DNA from: Polytrichum commune
Lineage: Eukaryota; Streptophyta; Polytrichopsida; Polytrichales; Polytrichaceae
Direction of reading: 5' to 3'
Assembly: GCA_950295325.1 (NCBI GenBank)
Contig: OX485805.1
Location: forward strand, 39,295,501 to 39,359,500
DNA: 64,000 bases
The first letter of the stretch is position 1. Each line of letters begins with the position of its first letter. Both the position numbers and the translations under genes were made by a program. Of this stretch, positions 1-11,300 are shown in pieces. The notes under the pieces were generated by a model that saw only the letters and a list, made by a program, of their open reading frames with translations, searched no databases and was not told where the DNA came from.

Positions 1-2311
1 AAAGAATATATAATCAATTATCAAACCTCTTTACGGATGTGCTAGTGGTGTACAATAACCATATATGTTATAAAAAAAAATCCTTACAAATTCTAATTAT
101 ATACGGACAATCATCCTCAAAAGATATGGGCTCATTTTAAACATTCTCTAGCAAAATGCTTTCTAGTTCATATCACTCAAGAACGTTGTGCTTTCAAGGA
201 CCATGAGAAGTATAAGATATTCGCCAAAACTTTAAGATGCGGTAGAAAAACGATCAACTCTTGTTCTCCAACTCTTTTATCTCTCTTTCGTGATTGTCAA
301 AGTTCTCCAACACTTGTACACCAATAGACCGATGCATAGCTTCCAATTTGGCACCTACCAATAAATAAATTACATCATATGTAGTTTGTGCAAATTTAAA
401 CTTCAAATAATATTTGAATTGATTCAATTCTATGAATATAACATCGTTTAAGGAAGATTTTTATTTCAAAACACTTCAGTTGAGCTCTTAATGATGATGC
501 AAGTGTCTCATGTTCAACCTCAAAATGTGTGGACTGCACAAAAAATCATGACTATATATATTATTTATATTTTAAAATAAATAATAAAATATAGTAACAT
601 TAAATGAATAAAATAAATCCAAAAAAAAAAAGATCACCATTATAAATTTTTTTATAAACAATTGTTAAATAACATCAAATGAAAGACATCTCACGAATAA
701 AAATTTATTTTTAAAAATATATAGAATTTTAAAAATATGCCTCTATAATCTTGAGTTCCCAAAGTCCATCATCATGTGCAAGGCTAATAATTATTTCAAA
801 TGGAAAGAAATATCAAAATTGTCTATAGGTTAAAACATAATTCACAAATCTTATAATTCCAATTGTTAACTGAAATCAAATGCCATTGAGGATGTTGGTT
901 ATTTTGCTTGGTCCAATTGGATTGTTGTAATTATGAAATGTATGTATAGCCAACCACCAATGCCACCATTGATATTGAAATTAGATTAGTTTATGCAAGA
1001 ATTTCCTAAAACAACTTTGCACTTTGCAACTACTAAGATGGAGGATTTTAGGGATTGAGTAACATTGTAGACTTCATGGAATGTGGTGGAATTAGTTGAG
1101 TCCTACGTAGGTTTAACAAAAGAATCCAACAACAAAGCTCCAGAGCTCCCGATCACTTCTAATTCTTCTTCTAGGGTCATGTAGATGTCGCTTCCAGTGC
1201 CATCCGCATCAAACTACTTTGTCAAATTCGAAGCGGATGGCCCAAGGCTACCACTATGCTGTGATTCTTCACTTACATCCTTGTTGCTTGAAGTTGGAGG
1301 ATCAACACCATGATCATTTTGAAAAACCTAGTTGAGATGCCGAAACTGTTACTTGGGATGCCGGCTAGGCAGGCAAGCAAAAAGTTTTGGCAAATGCCAT
1401 TTGGGCAGGGACACGAAAAGTTTCGGGGGGCAAAGGCAGTGGTGGGTCCCTTTAGCGTCCGGCATACAAACGCATGTCTCAAGTGTAGATGCTATTGGGA
1501 TGCTATTGTACTTAGGATACATTAGAATTAATACTTTGTGTCCTCATCATGCGAAGTGGGACATAAATCTGGATATCAAGATTCGGAGTAGGAATTCTGA
1601 AGTTGCATCTCCTCCTATCATGAAAATAATAATTATCATGAAATGAGTATAATTGCGGATGTAGGAAGACAAACCAGGAGGAGGTGTTGGTCCTCCTAAT
1701 TTAAGTATATTTGGACAAATACATAAGGGGTGTGCACTTGTGGGGACAAAAACATCAAACGACCCCCCCAAAAAAGCAACAACACCACAACCACAACTTC
1801 GAATGTTTATATATCATGTTTGCAAATCACCATATTTATGTAGTTTTACGATCTAATGTACATCATATTGGAATTATCTAACATTCATGCATTAATCTAA
1901 ATATATATACTCAAATCCTAGTTAGGAGGGAAACCTCTCCCATTGCACATAGGACCTATCCCATTGTTCATAGTATGGCCAGAGGAAAATGTCTAGGAAA
2001 GCGGCCCCATGAATCTTGGCCGTGGGGATAGAAAACAATGGTCTTTGCTATTGACTCATGTTGGAGACACTTCTTTTTATCTTCGCTTCCTCTTTCAGTA
2101 GACTGAGATTGAGGTTAGGCATTATACGCTAGTGTCCGGGGGGGTTTTTGGGCATACTGTAGAGATCTCAATTTTCCAACACAAAATAATTATTTTCTCC
2201 TCAAATATTGCCACATGTCATGCTCACATTCGTCACAACCCACTTGTATCCCCATGTGGAAACTACATTCTAACACATATAAAGATGAAATAAGGAGCTC
2301 TCTCCAATAAT
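1..2311. other. AT-rich intergenic DNA, no gene seen
   Basis: No open frame here looks like a protein family and none has exon-like flanks. The only structure I see is about 100 bp near 1770-1870 that resembles 45820-45930 in the same orientation (shared stretch around ATCATGTTTGC and ATGTAGTTTTA), so it is a dispersed repeat. The short open frames at 1310-1650 are low complexity and unsupported. Confidence 0.6.
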
Positions 2312-2520
2312 CGGTCAATATCCTAGTGTTTCCAAGATTAACCGATGACAAGTTGACATCTCTTGTTTGTTTTGGTTTTTCATCATTGACTTGAGGAATA
2401 TTCTGTAAGTTCCATCTAAAAGGATCGGTGATTTTCCTCCAGTCTTGAATTTGAGCCGGTTATTCCTCAAACTCAACAGGCTTATCTGTAACTAGCAGCC
2501 GGTTCTCCCCATTCATTGCT
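2312..2520 (+). repeat. AACCGGTT-type dispersed repeat, copy 1
   Basis: This stretch matches the reverse complement of 59690-59960 and, more briefly, 5035-5155. Shared landmarks in order are ATCCTAGTGTTT, GATTTTCCTCC or its variants, GCCGGTTATTCCTCAAACTC and CCGGTTCTCCCC. The match stops where the 428-bp array begins. It could be part of an LTR or another transposon end; no coding part is recognisable. Confidence 0.6.
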
Positions 2521-2529
2521 GTGCACTCA

Positions 2530-4253
2530 TCAGTAGCAGGAGTGCTCTCCCAAGATGTTCCAAAAAATGATCGAAACCTTCCTTAAGTGACGATGAGTCT
2601 AGTAATTTTGAGATCATGCTGTCATTCGTAAAAAAAAATCTTGTCACCAAGAGCGCCCAACACACTAAGGATGAGATTGAGGCGAGCGACATATTCTGGA
2701 AGAGTAATGTTGACCAAAACGAATTGTTTGAGCATGGAGAATGAATGTCTTCCACAACTCGTGTAAGTTCTCAGTGGAGTGCTGTTCTTACAGTATCATG
2801 TAGCAAGTAGAGTCCAAAATTTCTCTAGAAATCTTGTAGTCCCAAAAAGAGCCAAGAATCTCGCGCTCAACGGAGCTGCCGAGGATTGAAATTTATACAT
2901 ACCAGGTATTCTCGCCCCTGGCTCCACGCATCTTTGTCTGTAGCGAATGATCCAAGATTTCAGTAGCAGGAGTGCATTCCCAAGATGTTCCAAAAAATGA
3001 TCGAAACCTTCCATAAGTGATGAGTCTAGCAGTTTTGAGATTATGCTGTCATCCGTGTAAAAAAATATTGTCACCAAGAGCGCCCAACACACTAAGGATG
3101 AGATTGAGGTGAGCGACATTTTCTGGAAGAGTAACGTTGACCAAAACGAATTGTTTGAGCATGGAGAATGAATGTCTTCCACAACTCGTGGTAGTTTTCA
3201 GTGGAGTGCTGTTTTTACAGCATCATGTAGCAAGTAGAGTCCAAAATTTCTCTAGAAATCTTGTAGTCCCAAAAAGAGCCAAGAATCTCGCGCTCAACGG
3301 AGCTGCCGAGGATTGAAATTTATACATACTAGGTATTCTCGCCCCTGGCTCTACGCATCTTTGTCTGTAGCGAATGATCCAAGATTTCAGTAGCAGGAAT
3401 GCATTCCCAAGATGTTCCAAAAAATGATCGAAACCTTCCATAAGTGATGAGTCTAGCAATTTTGAGATTATGCTGTCATCCGTAAAAAAATCCTTGTGAC
3501 CAGGAGCGCCCAACACACTAAGCTAGGATGAGATTGAGGCGAGCGACATATTCTGGAAGAGTAACGTTGACCAAAACGAATTGTTTGAGCATGAAGAATG
3601 AATGTCTTCCACAACTCGTGTAAGTTTTCAGCGGAGTGCTGTTTTTACAGCATCATGTAGCAAGTAGAGTCCAAAATTTCTCTAGAAATGTTGTAGTCCC
3701 CAAAAGCGCCAAGAATCTCGTGCTCAACGGAGCTGCCGAGGATTGAAATTTACACATACCAGGTATTCTCGCCCCTGGCTCCACGCATCTTTGTCTGTAG
3801 CAAATGATCCAAGATTTCAGTAGCAGGAGTGCATTCCCAAGATGTTCCAAAAAATGATCGAAACCTTCCATAAGTGATGAGTCTAGCAATTTTGAGATTA
3901 TGCTGTCATCCGTAAAAAAATCCTTGTGACCAGGAGCGCCCAACACACTAAGCTAGGATGAGATTGAGGCGAGCGACATATTCTGGAAGAGTAACGTTGA
4001 CCAAAACGAATTGTTTGAGCATGAAGAATGAATGTCTTCCACAACTCGTGTAAGTTCTCAGTAGTGGAGTGCTGTTCTTACAGTGTCATGTAGCAAGTAG
4101 AGTCCAAAATTTCTCTAGAAATCTTGTAGTCCCAAAGAGAGCCAAGAATCTTGCGCTCAACGAAGCTGCCGAGGATAGAAATTTATACATACTAGGTATA
4201 TTCGCTCCCGGCTCCACGTATCTTCAATTTGTCTGTAGCGGATGATTCAAGAG
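2530..4253. repeat. Tandem array, unit about 428 bp, four units
   Basis: The phrase GGAGTGCTGTT recurs at 2776, 3203, 3633 and 4066, giving spacings of 427, 430 and 433 bp. A partial unit (from about 2530) precedes the first landmark and a partial unit (to about 4253) follows the last. Units are highly similar to one another. On the minus strand each unit keeps an open frame of about 97 residues containing FDHFLEHLG and RCVEPGARIP, but the frame is closed differently in each copy, has no ATG at a consistent place and matches no family I know. I read it as non-coding satellite-like DNA or a multiplied transposon piece, not a gene. Confidence 0.85.
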
Positions 4254-4401
4254 TAGTGTCATCGCTGAAATTGTTCTTGTGCATGAGGAGAGCATGATGG
4301 TTCTGCCATTGATTACCAAATGTGGGAATCGCTTGAGGGAAATCGTCACCACTGAAAACACTCGGTTCTTTGTTCACCGGAGATTGATGGTAATTAAGTA
4401 A

Positions 4402-4885
4402 AGGCCACTTCACACACGAGACTGAGGGTCCATCACCATAGCACTTCAAGCACTCTCAATGGTGGGAAAGGCGGAGCCGGTCCAAGTTCGCTTGAGGGAC
4501 CAATGGAGTAAGTGAATGCAAGATGGATGTATAAAGTCTACATGGATTCCTAAGTGGCATTCAATGGATCATGTTTCATGGTCACTTGGACTATCTTCAA
4601 AAACCACCTCTTGGAGGTAGACCCAACACAAGACCGGGAGACCATGGCACTCCGAAATCTCACAACTGTTGATTTATTAGGTTTTATCATGTGTGAGGAC
4701 CCTACATGAATAGAAATTCCTTGAAATAACCTTTGGTCAAGGGCCTGGTCACCTATGACTTCACACTACACTTGAGGGCCACATTACATGATTTTGAAAG
4801 TGTCTTGGGACGGCCTTTGGACACTTCTTTTGGGCTCACACGATTGCATGGTCACGGGCTCTTGGTCTCGTGTATGAAGTGGCCC
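4402..4885. mobile_element. Harbinger-type MITE, 484 bp
   Basis: The ends are inverted repeats of about 40 bp: the left begins AGGCCACTTCACACACGAGA and the reverse complement of the right begins GGGCCACTTCATACACGAGA. Similarity continues inward through ACCAT. The element is flanked by TAA on both sides (4399-4401 and 4886-4888), the 3-bp duplication typical of PIF/Harbinger. It has no coding capacity and its ends differ from the element at 34653, so it is a second family. Confidence 0.65.
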
Positions 4886-5034
4886 TAACATAAGCATAAG
4901 AAAGAGATGTTGTATCTAATGGGGATATAAGGAGGGGAACAAGAGCAAAGACAAACGAATGTTGACGTTATTTGGAAGACGTAGTTGGATCATAGATGGA
5001 CACTTGCAATGATGGAGTGGGGACATACAAGGTC

Positions 5035-5155
5035 CGGTGTTTGCAAGTCCAACGGGTTACATGTTGTGATCTTTTGGTTGTTCTTGAAGTCTTGAACTTC
5101 AACCGGTTATTTCTCAAACTCAACCAGTTCGTCTATAACAAGCGGTTGGCATAAT
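5035..5155 (+). repeat. AACCGGTT-type dispersed repeat, copy 2
   Basis: Resembles 2312-2520 and the reverse complement of 59690-59960. It keeps GTGTTTGCAAGTCCAAC, GAACTTCAACCGGTTATTTC and TCTCAAACTCAACCAGTTCG. It lies about 2.7 kb beyond copy 1 in the same orientation, with the tandem array between them, which might mean the two are flanks of one old element. Confidence 0.55.
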
Positions 5156-5262
5156 AATAGATTGTAGAGACAAAGAAAAACAATTACTTCCACCGACATT
5201 AGAAGCAAGGATGACTGGAAAATCAAAATCTCAAGTTTGAAATGAAAATCGAGAAAACTATA

Positions 5263-5793
5263 CACCGTTTATGATATTTAGTGTCACATGCATAACAGTG
5301 TGACTGACCCCGTTTTGAGGTGTATGCTAGGTTACACTAATGACCAATAACTTCACCATTAGTGTCACCTCATAATACTTGGTGTTCAAGTGCATCTACT
5401 AAGATCTTGGCACGCATATGTTCAACAATGTAACGAGGTGTATGCATATGGCCTACAAAGTTGACTAAAAGTGTGCACAAATGGCACTTGGCGTCAATAT
5501 GCTGGAGAATATCTTCCTCTTGCATACTACTACAATATAAACACATAACACTTGCCATTAGTATGCTCAATAGTATTTTCTCCTTGCATACTAAAGCGCA
5601 AAACTATCATCTCAAGTATCTCGACGTGTTACCCTACATGTCATAATGTAAATAATTATTCACTTAAGAAGTTACTTATGTTGACAAATAATATCATGCT
5701 GGCAATTAACGGATGTGACACTTTGAGACCTCTTGGCATATAGTTTAAGCCCTTCGCAAAGAGTATACGTGACACTAAATACCATAAATGTTG
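5263..5793. mobile_element. TA-flanked MITE (ATTTAGTG family), 531 bp
   Basis: The left end CACCGTTTATGATATTTAGT is an inverted match of the right end (reverse complement CAACATTTATGGTATTTAGT). TA lies on both sides (5261-5262 and 5794-5795), as expected for a Tc1/mariner-type insertion. It has no coding capacity. This is the longest member of the family in the window. Confidence 0.65.
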
Positions 5794-6097
5794 TAGTAAG
5801 AATGGAAAATCAAGAAAATGAGCGAAACAATTGCCTATAGCAGCCACACCTTTTTATTTTATTTATGTATAGTTGACACATGTAGAGGGCGCTACATCTT
5901 ATCTTTACTAGTGCTCACGTGGAATGAAGTGGGTATCAACCAATGTGTGAATTACACGTGGCATTTTAATTATTAATTATTAATTAGTTTTTGTCGGGAT
6001 ATAGAGCCCTCTAGTATCACGGTACTTGCATACTGGCAGACAAAAAGGTTGCACACATATAGTGATTCAATCAATGCTTTACTTCACTAGAGAGTAA

Positions 6098-6676
6098 GGG
6101 GCTGTTTACACCATGGACCATGAAGTCTTCCCAAGGCCATGTAAAATATGTGATTGGCTGATGAACTTGTTCCGAGACCACTTTGGTTTATATCAAGAAA
6201 AAAATGTCAGAGTGACAATGAGTTTGAGATCCCTAAAAGACATATTTTAAGGCCTACATTATTCATTGACATGGTCCAATGGTTTTTGTGGTGGGAGGGG
6301 CAAAAGAGGTGCTTTAGTATGAAAAAGGCAAGGGCCCATGGCAAAGAAATGTTGTTATCATAAATTCTTAATGAAATTCTTTTGGGGAAGAGAAGATGAA
6401 GACAAGAGAAGATAAGAGAATGGTCAAACTTCTTTTCTTTTCTTTTCTTTTCTTTTCTTTTCAGAAGTGTTTTTTTTGGGACATATATTAAAAAAATCAG
6501 CACATTCACTTTTTGGTGCATGGTCATTCCTCTTGGTCCACATTTAATTTACATCTAGTGAGGGGCCCAAAGGCTTTGTAAATTGATTTTTCAAGAAAGC
6601 GGACCATGGAAGTTGGACCATGGAAAAAGGCCATCCCCCATGGTCCAACTTTATGGTTCTTGGTGTAAACCAACCC
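6098..6676. mobile_element. Harbinger MITE, deletion derivative of 34653-38437
   Basis: The inverted ends begin GGGCTGTTTACACCATGGAC on the left and GGGTTGGTTTACACCAAGAA on the right, flanked by TAA at 6095-6097 and 6677-6679. Both subterminal regions match the large Harbinger element: the left shares the ATGGCAGAGGGACCATGA-like and GGCAAGGGCCCATGGCA stretches, the right shares TCAGCAC..CACTTTTTG and CCTCTTGGTCCACAT. The transposase and ORF1 are absent, and a TTTTC microsatellite sits near 6433-6462. It is a non-autonomous partner that the parent's transposase would have moved. Confidence 0.85.
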
Positions 6677-6706
6677 TAATCACACGTGAAATAGAAACTA
6701 GAACTA

Positions 6707-7082
6707 CACATTGAATATTGCATTTAGTGTCACATGGTATTTTATGCCGTTGTAGTAACTTTTCTAATGACACTTCTTATGAATAAGTTTACGGGTATTG
6801 TCATCTCAACTTATTTTAAGGCTAAATAAATATATATTGAAACAAAGTTTGGTATATTTTGCAACCTAACATTTGTGTAGTGAAACATTTGTCATGGGTT
6901 ATTGAAATTTCAATGGAAAATCACTTAGTTATGGTGTTAGTAATTGCAACATTGTAAACCTATAATGCTAAGGAATGACAAATAATGTCAAATCTACGGT
7001 GTTGGTGACACTACATGGGCGATTTACAATTAGTATTGAGCAAGACAAATAGAATCCGTTACACTAAATACAATATTTAGTG
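6707..7082. mobile_element. TA-flanked MITE (ATTTAGTG family), 376 bp
   Basis: Left end CACATTGAATATTGCATTTA and right end (reverse complement) CACTAAATATTGTATTTAGT are inverted repeats, with TA at 6705-6706 and 7083-7084. The interior matches the reverse complement of 49948-50348 along most of its length, for example ATACCAAACTTTGTTTCAAT. It has no open frame of note. Confidence 0.75.
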
Positions 7083-8239
7083 TACTTCTTTCCGACCTAT
7101 CTGTTCATCTATATCCTCTGGGCTTGAGTGATCCACAACCTTCTACATCCTGGATGGATGAGCAAATAAGCAAAAGTCTTGGATGATTAAATGGATGAAC
7201 ATACCCCCCAAAAAACATGTGTTGAAAAAAATATTGGATTACGTGTTCAAAATCTAGTAATTATTCTAGATGCAATAGTCGACATGATTTTTTTTTAAAT
7301 TAAAAAAAAATCTTTGGGGAGGGGGGGGGGTGAGACGTATGTGAATATAACTTAAAGAATCTTCACTTCAACAATGGATAAAATATTCCTATGAGCTTTG
7401 AATATTACGAGGATGGTGCCTTTGGGCACAATTAGATTTGCTAATCATGTCGCATTAATTTGCATGTTTCATGTGTCTTACAAGAAGTGGTGCAAAGAGA
7501 AAAGTGTCTGCTTAAGACCCACTTATCTCACCTGGCACATTAGCCTACTAGGCACATTCTAGCAATTTATAATCTGCATTGGCATAGGTCCTGCCACTCA
7601 CAACATGGTCCAGATAGATAGAAACTCCGGTCCCTTTGAGGGGCCGGCGTGAATAGAGTGTCCGTTCGTAATGCCAACAACCCGATGTCCGAACATGGTC
7701 CAAATCATAGGTGGGGATTATTTGACCAATGACCACTCCTCTGGAGTAGAGGCACCCATAAGCGATCACTTAAGAGACTTTGTGCCAGATCCAAAGAATT
7801 ATAAGGTGGTGCAAAATTTTCTTGTGTAGGAAGACAAAAATCAAGAGGATTGTAAACTTTTCGGTAATTAATTTTATTCCTCAAATTGAAAAACTGTGAA
7901 TTTTTGAAGCTAAAAGTTGGTCCCAACATATTGCCAATGTCTAGAGTTTATCCTAACCACTCACTCCTTCTCACTTTAGCACTCAAAACTAGGACATGTG
8001 TCATGACATTATTGGTTCCGGTTTGATCGAAATTTAGTCCCTAATCAAAATTCTGGTACCCTATAGATTGCTGATGGAGTCCTGATCAGGAATAGGTGCC
8101 TCTACTATATACAATTCATGTGCACGGGGATACGTGCCATTTGTGTCCGGACAAGTCAAACAAACAAAATTTGGGGATAATCCAGGTGCGGATGAATGGA
8201 TGTACATAATGGATGGATGTGGTGGATGAATACGGGCCT
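7083..8239. other. Intergenic DNA with a dispersed repeat at 7350-7530
   Basis: The stretch 7350-7530 (AATCTTCACTT, AATTAGATTTGCTAATCA, GACCCACTTA) matches 15385-15545 in the same orientation. The rest, up to the NECAP leader, shows no gene, no clear promoter element and no repeat ends that I can define. Confidence 0.5.
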
Positions 8240-8355
8240 CTCGGTTAAGTCTCTCTCTGTCTCTCTGTTTCTCTCGTGTTTTGTGCCGCTGTTGCCGAGG
8301 GAGTGAAGTCGCAGCCTCGATCGATCCACCCGCCTTGGTCCATCAAATCACCATG
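8240..8355 (+). promoter_or_regulatory. Pyrimidine-rich leader and start exon of the NECAP gene
   Basis: A CT-rich run (TCTCTCTCTGTCTCTCTG near 8251) is followed by GC-richer leader sequence and then ATG at 8353-8355 in a strong context (TCACCATGG). The ATG is followed at once by a donor-like GTACGC at 8356. This fits a first exon that carries the leader plus only the start codon. I see no TATA box. The transcription start is inferred, not seen. Confidence 0.5.
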
Positions 8356-11300
8356 GTACGCATCGCATCTCACTCAATTTCCTACTACTAAATCATCAAT
8401 GTGGTCCACATCGGGCTCAGAAAATCGCCACATTAAGATGTAGTTCGAAATTAGCCCTGTTCCGAACTTTCTGAGCCAGGGTCGGAGAGCATTCTCACTC
8501 GAATTGCACATCAATGCAATCAGTCAATCATGTGTGCTACATCGGTATCGTCGATTTCTTCATGTAGACGCCTTTCAGAAGAATCCTGCATAGAGTCCTC
8601 TAAGCTACTGTGTCTGGAGCTAGGGTTACAGAGCATCGGGCTCAGCGATCGGCACATAAACATTTCGCTCAAATGGAACCCTATCCCATTCTTACTACAT
8701 AAGCCACTGTGTGCCTGGGAGCTAGGTTCACAGAGAATTCTTACTCGAATTGCATGTCACTAAAATTATCTGTGTGTGCCACATGCAAATGCTGCTCACA
8801 CGGAACCCTGTTCTGGACATTCTTACTTGAATTGCATATCACTTCAGTTAAGTATTAATGTTCGCTGCATTGGGCTCGGTGGTTGCTTTATTGAAATGCC
8901 GTTTCAAAGGATTCTGTAGAGTTCTGTAAGCTACTGTGTCTGGAGCTAGGGTTACAGAGCATCGGTCTCAGCATTGCCACATAGAAATGCTGCTCAAATG
9001 GAACCATATTTCAATATTTCTAAGCTACTCTGTATCTGGGAACTACAGTCAGAGAGCATTCTCACTTGAATTGCATGTCAGTTCGATCCCTGAGTGTGCC
9101 ATGTGCAAATGCTGTTCAAATAGAACCCTATTCCGAGCTTCGAAGTCGCGGTGTTTGAGGTTAGGGCCAGAGATCTGGCACACGTCTCCTGTGAATTTAG
9201 TAGCATATTACGGTGGTTTGAATTCCGAATTCCGAGTTCCGGGAGTGTGTTATCCGAGCTTTCAGGTTTCACCCTGGTGTTCGGTTTAATATCTAGATTT
9301 AGAGGGTGTGGAAGTTTACGATTCTCATGTAGGTCCTTTGATTTAGTCAGTTTGATGGCGAATTGGTCATGTTTCAGAGCATGTTTTTGTCTTGGCTACT
9401 TATTATGATGAAGAGTAGGATAATCAGGAAAAAGAGGAGCAAATGGCTGTTTAATGCACACACCGCACCTGATGAACATGAAATCCAATGCATGCAAATG
9501 CTACATATGTTGGATTTCGTGTCCATCCATTGTATGCAGCCTCACCTGATAACTTTAGCATATTGGTATGCTACCTATTGGGCTTTTCACAGTCTTGGGA
9601 ATTATCTCACTCAGAATTTTCATGTTGTGTTTTGTCAGATTCAGGGCTCAAGGTTTTCACGCGTGGGTTGAGGTCAATTATTTGGAATTTTAGTTTGGAG
9701 GGGAGCAGATATGTAGTGGATGGAAGCCCTGGAAGCTGGAAGCAGAGGACTGGAAGGAAGCAAGATCTTGCATTGATGCTAGCGGGAAAAAGTGGAATTT
9801 TCTGTAGATTTGTTAAAGGCTCCTGTGCTAGGAGGATACTCGCAAATGACAGGTGGACAGGAAACAGGTGGACAGGAGGAGAGGCAGGCTGAAGTTGTGG
9901 GGGAGATGGAGAAACATGAGGAAGTCGTTGAGAATTCGGAGCTGGTGCTCTTTCAAGAGAAAGAGTGTTATGTCTACATGGTACAGCTCTGGTGAAGTTC
10001 CTTACATTTTTGTGCAGTTGAAGATCAGTCAAATGTTGTTAGCAGCTGCAAGGTCACCCTTAAATGTGCATGGGTTGTCAAATACGTCATTATCCATAGT
10101 TGATTACTCGGAAGTAACACTACATTGGCATGTGATAGAGATGAGGCTATTATAACTTTCTGATGTGTTGTTCAATGGCTTTTGCACAGATACCTCCAAG
10201 AAAAAGTGCAGCTTCGTACAGGTATACACTTTTAAGTGTTCAAAGTGATTGTGCAGGACTAAGTTTATCTCCACTAAAGATAAGACTGTTGTTCGTTGCT
10301 TCCTGAAAGTTTTTAGATGAGCTCTGGTGTTTATAGGGCAGATGAATGGGACATCAACAAATGGGCATGGGAGGGATCGTTGAAGGTTGTGTCGAAAGGG
10401 GAACAATGTTGTATAAGGTTGGAAGATGCTCAGACAGGTACATAGGTCGTCACCTTACTCATCTGGGCTTCGTGGAGCAAGTAGATGGACAAAGTAAAAT
10501 TATGGAACTTATTTCTGACTCTTTTTAGTGTTCAACTTTTAACATCAATCTAACCACAAACCTATGATGACAAATTGTCATTGTTCATGCTTTTGAGCAG
10601 TTTATTTTTCTCAATTGTACCAGAAGCCTCTTGTCTAAAAGATCCTACCTGTAAATGTCATAAACTCTTTCCGGACATCCTGGAAAATCATGTATAATGA
10701 ATGATCTAGAGATCAAGTGGATATAAGGAGGACCATCATTTGAGTCATCCACATCAACCAATATAATGATTGACTTTCATGATCACTATGGGGCCGAAGT
10801 TCTAAAACCTGAAGGCCCTTGGTTTTGCTGCAGGGGAGTTGTATGCGCAAGCACCAATAAGAAAGGACCAGCCACTTCCTGTAGAAGCTGTCATTGACAG
10901 TAGCAGGTATAATACCCAGGAAACACCTCCCATATCTGGCTGTATATGGAGTATTTTGCTGCCTGTCATTTTGCACTCTTTTTGCACATAGTAACCCTTG
11001 AAATTTATTGTGCAGGTTCTTTGTCCTCCGAATTGAGGATACTTCAAGTAAGTGACACTTGAGAGCACTTGGTTATTTGAAGGATTGACCACCTGACTCC
11101 TAGAGATCCAAGAACTGTAGCACCTGGCTTATGCACTGCACCTGAAGAGTTCCAATGTTTACATGACACATTTGAGTGGTGCAGGTGGGAAAGGCAAACA
11201 TGCCTTTGTTGGCCTTGGATTCAGAGAACGGCCTCAAGCTTATGATTTTCAAGCAGCTGTCTTCGATCATATGAAGTATCCTACCTAGACATTCTAATAT

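Noticed and set aside
2513-3946. Repeated open frames of 80-128 codons on the minus strand as a gene family
   Set aside because: They are the same frame in each unit of the tandem array, open by repetition and closed at different places.
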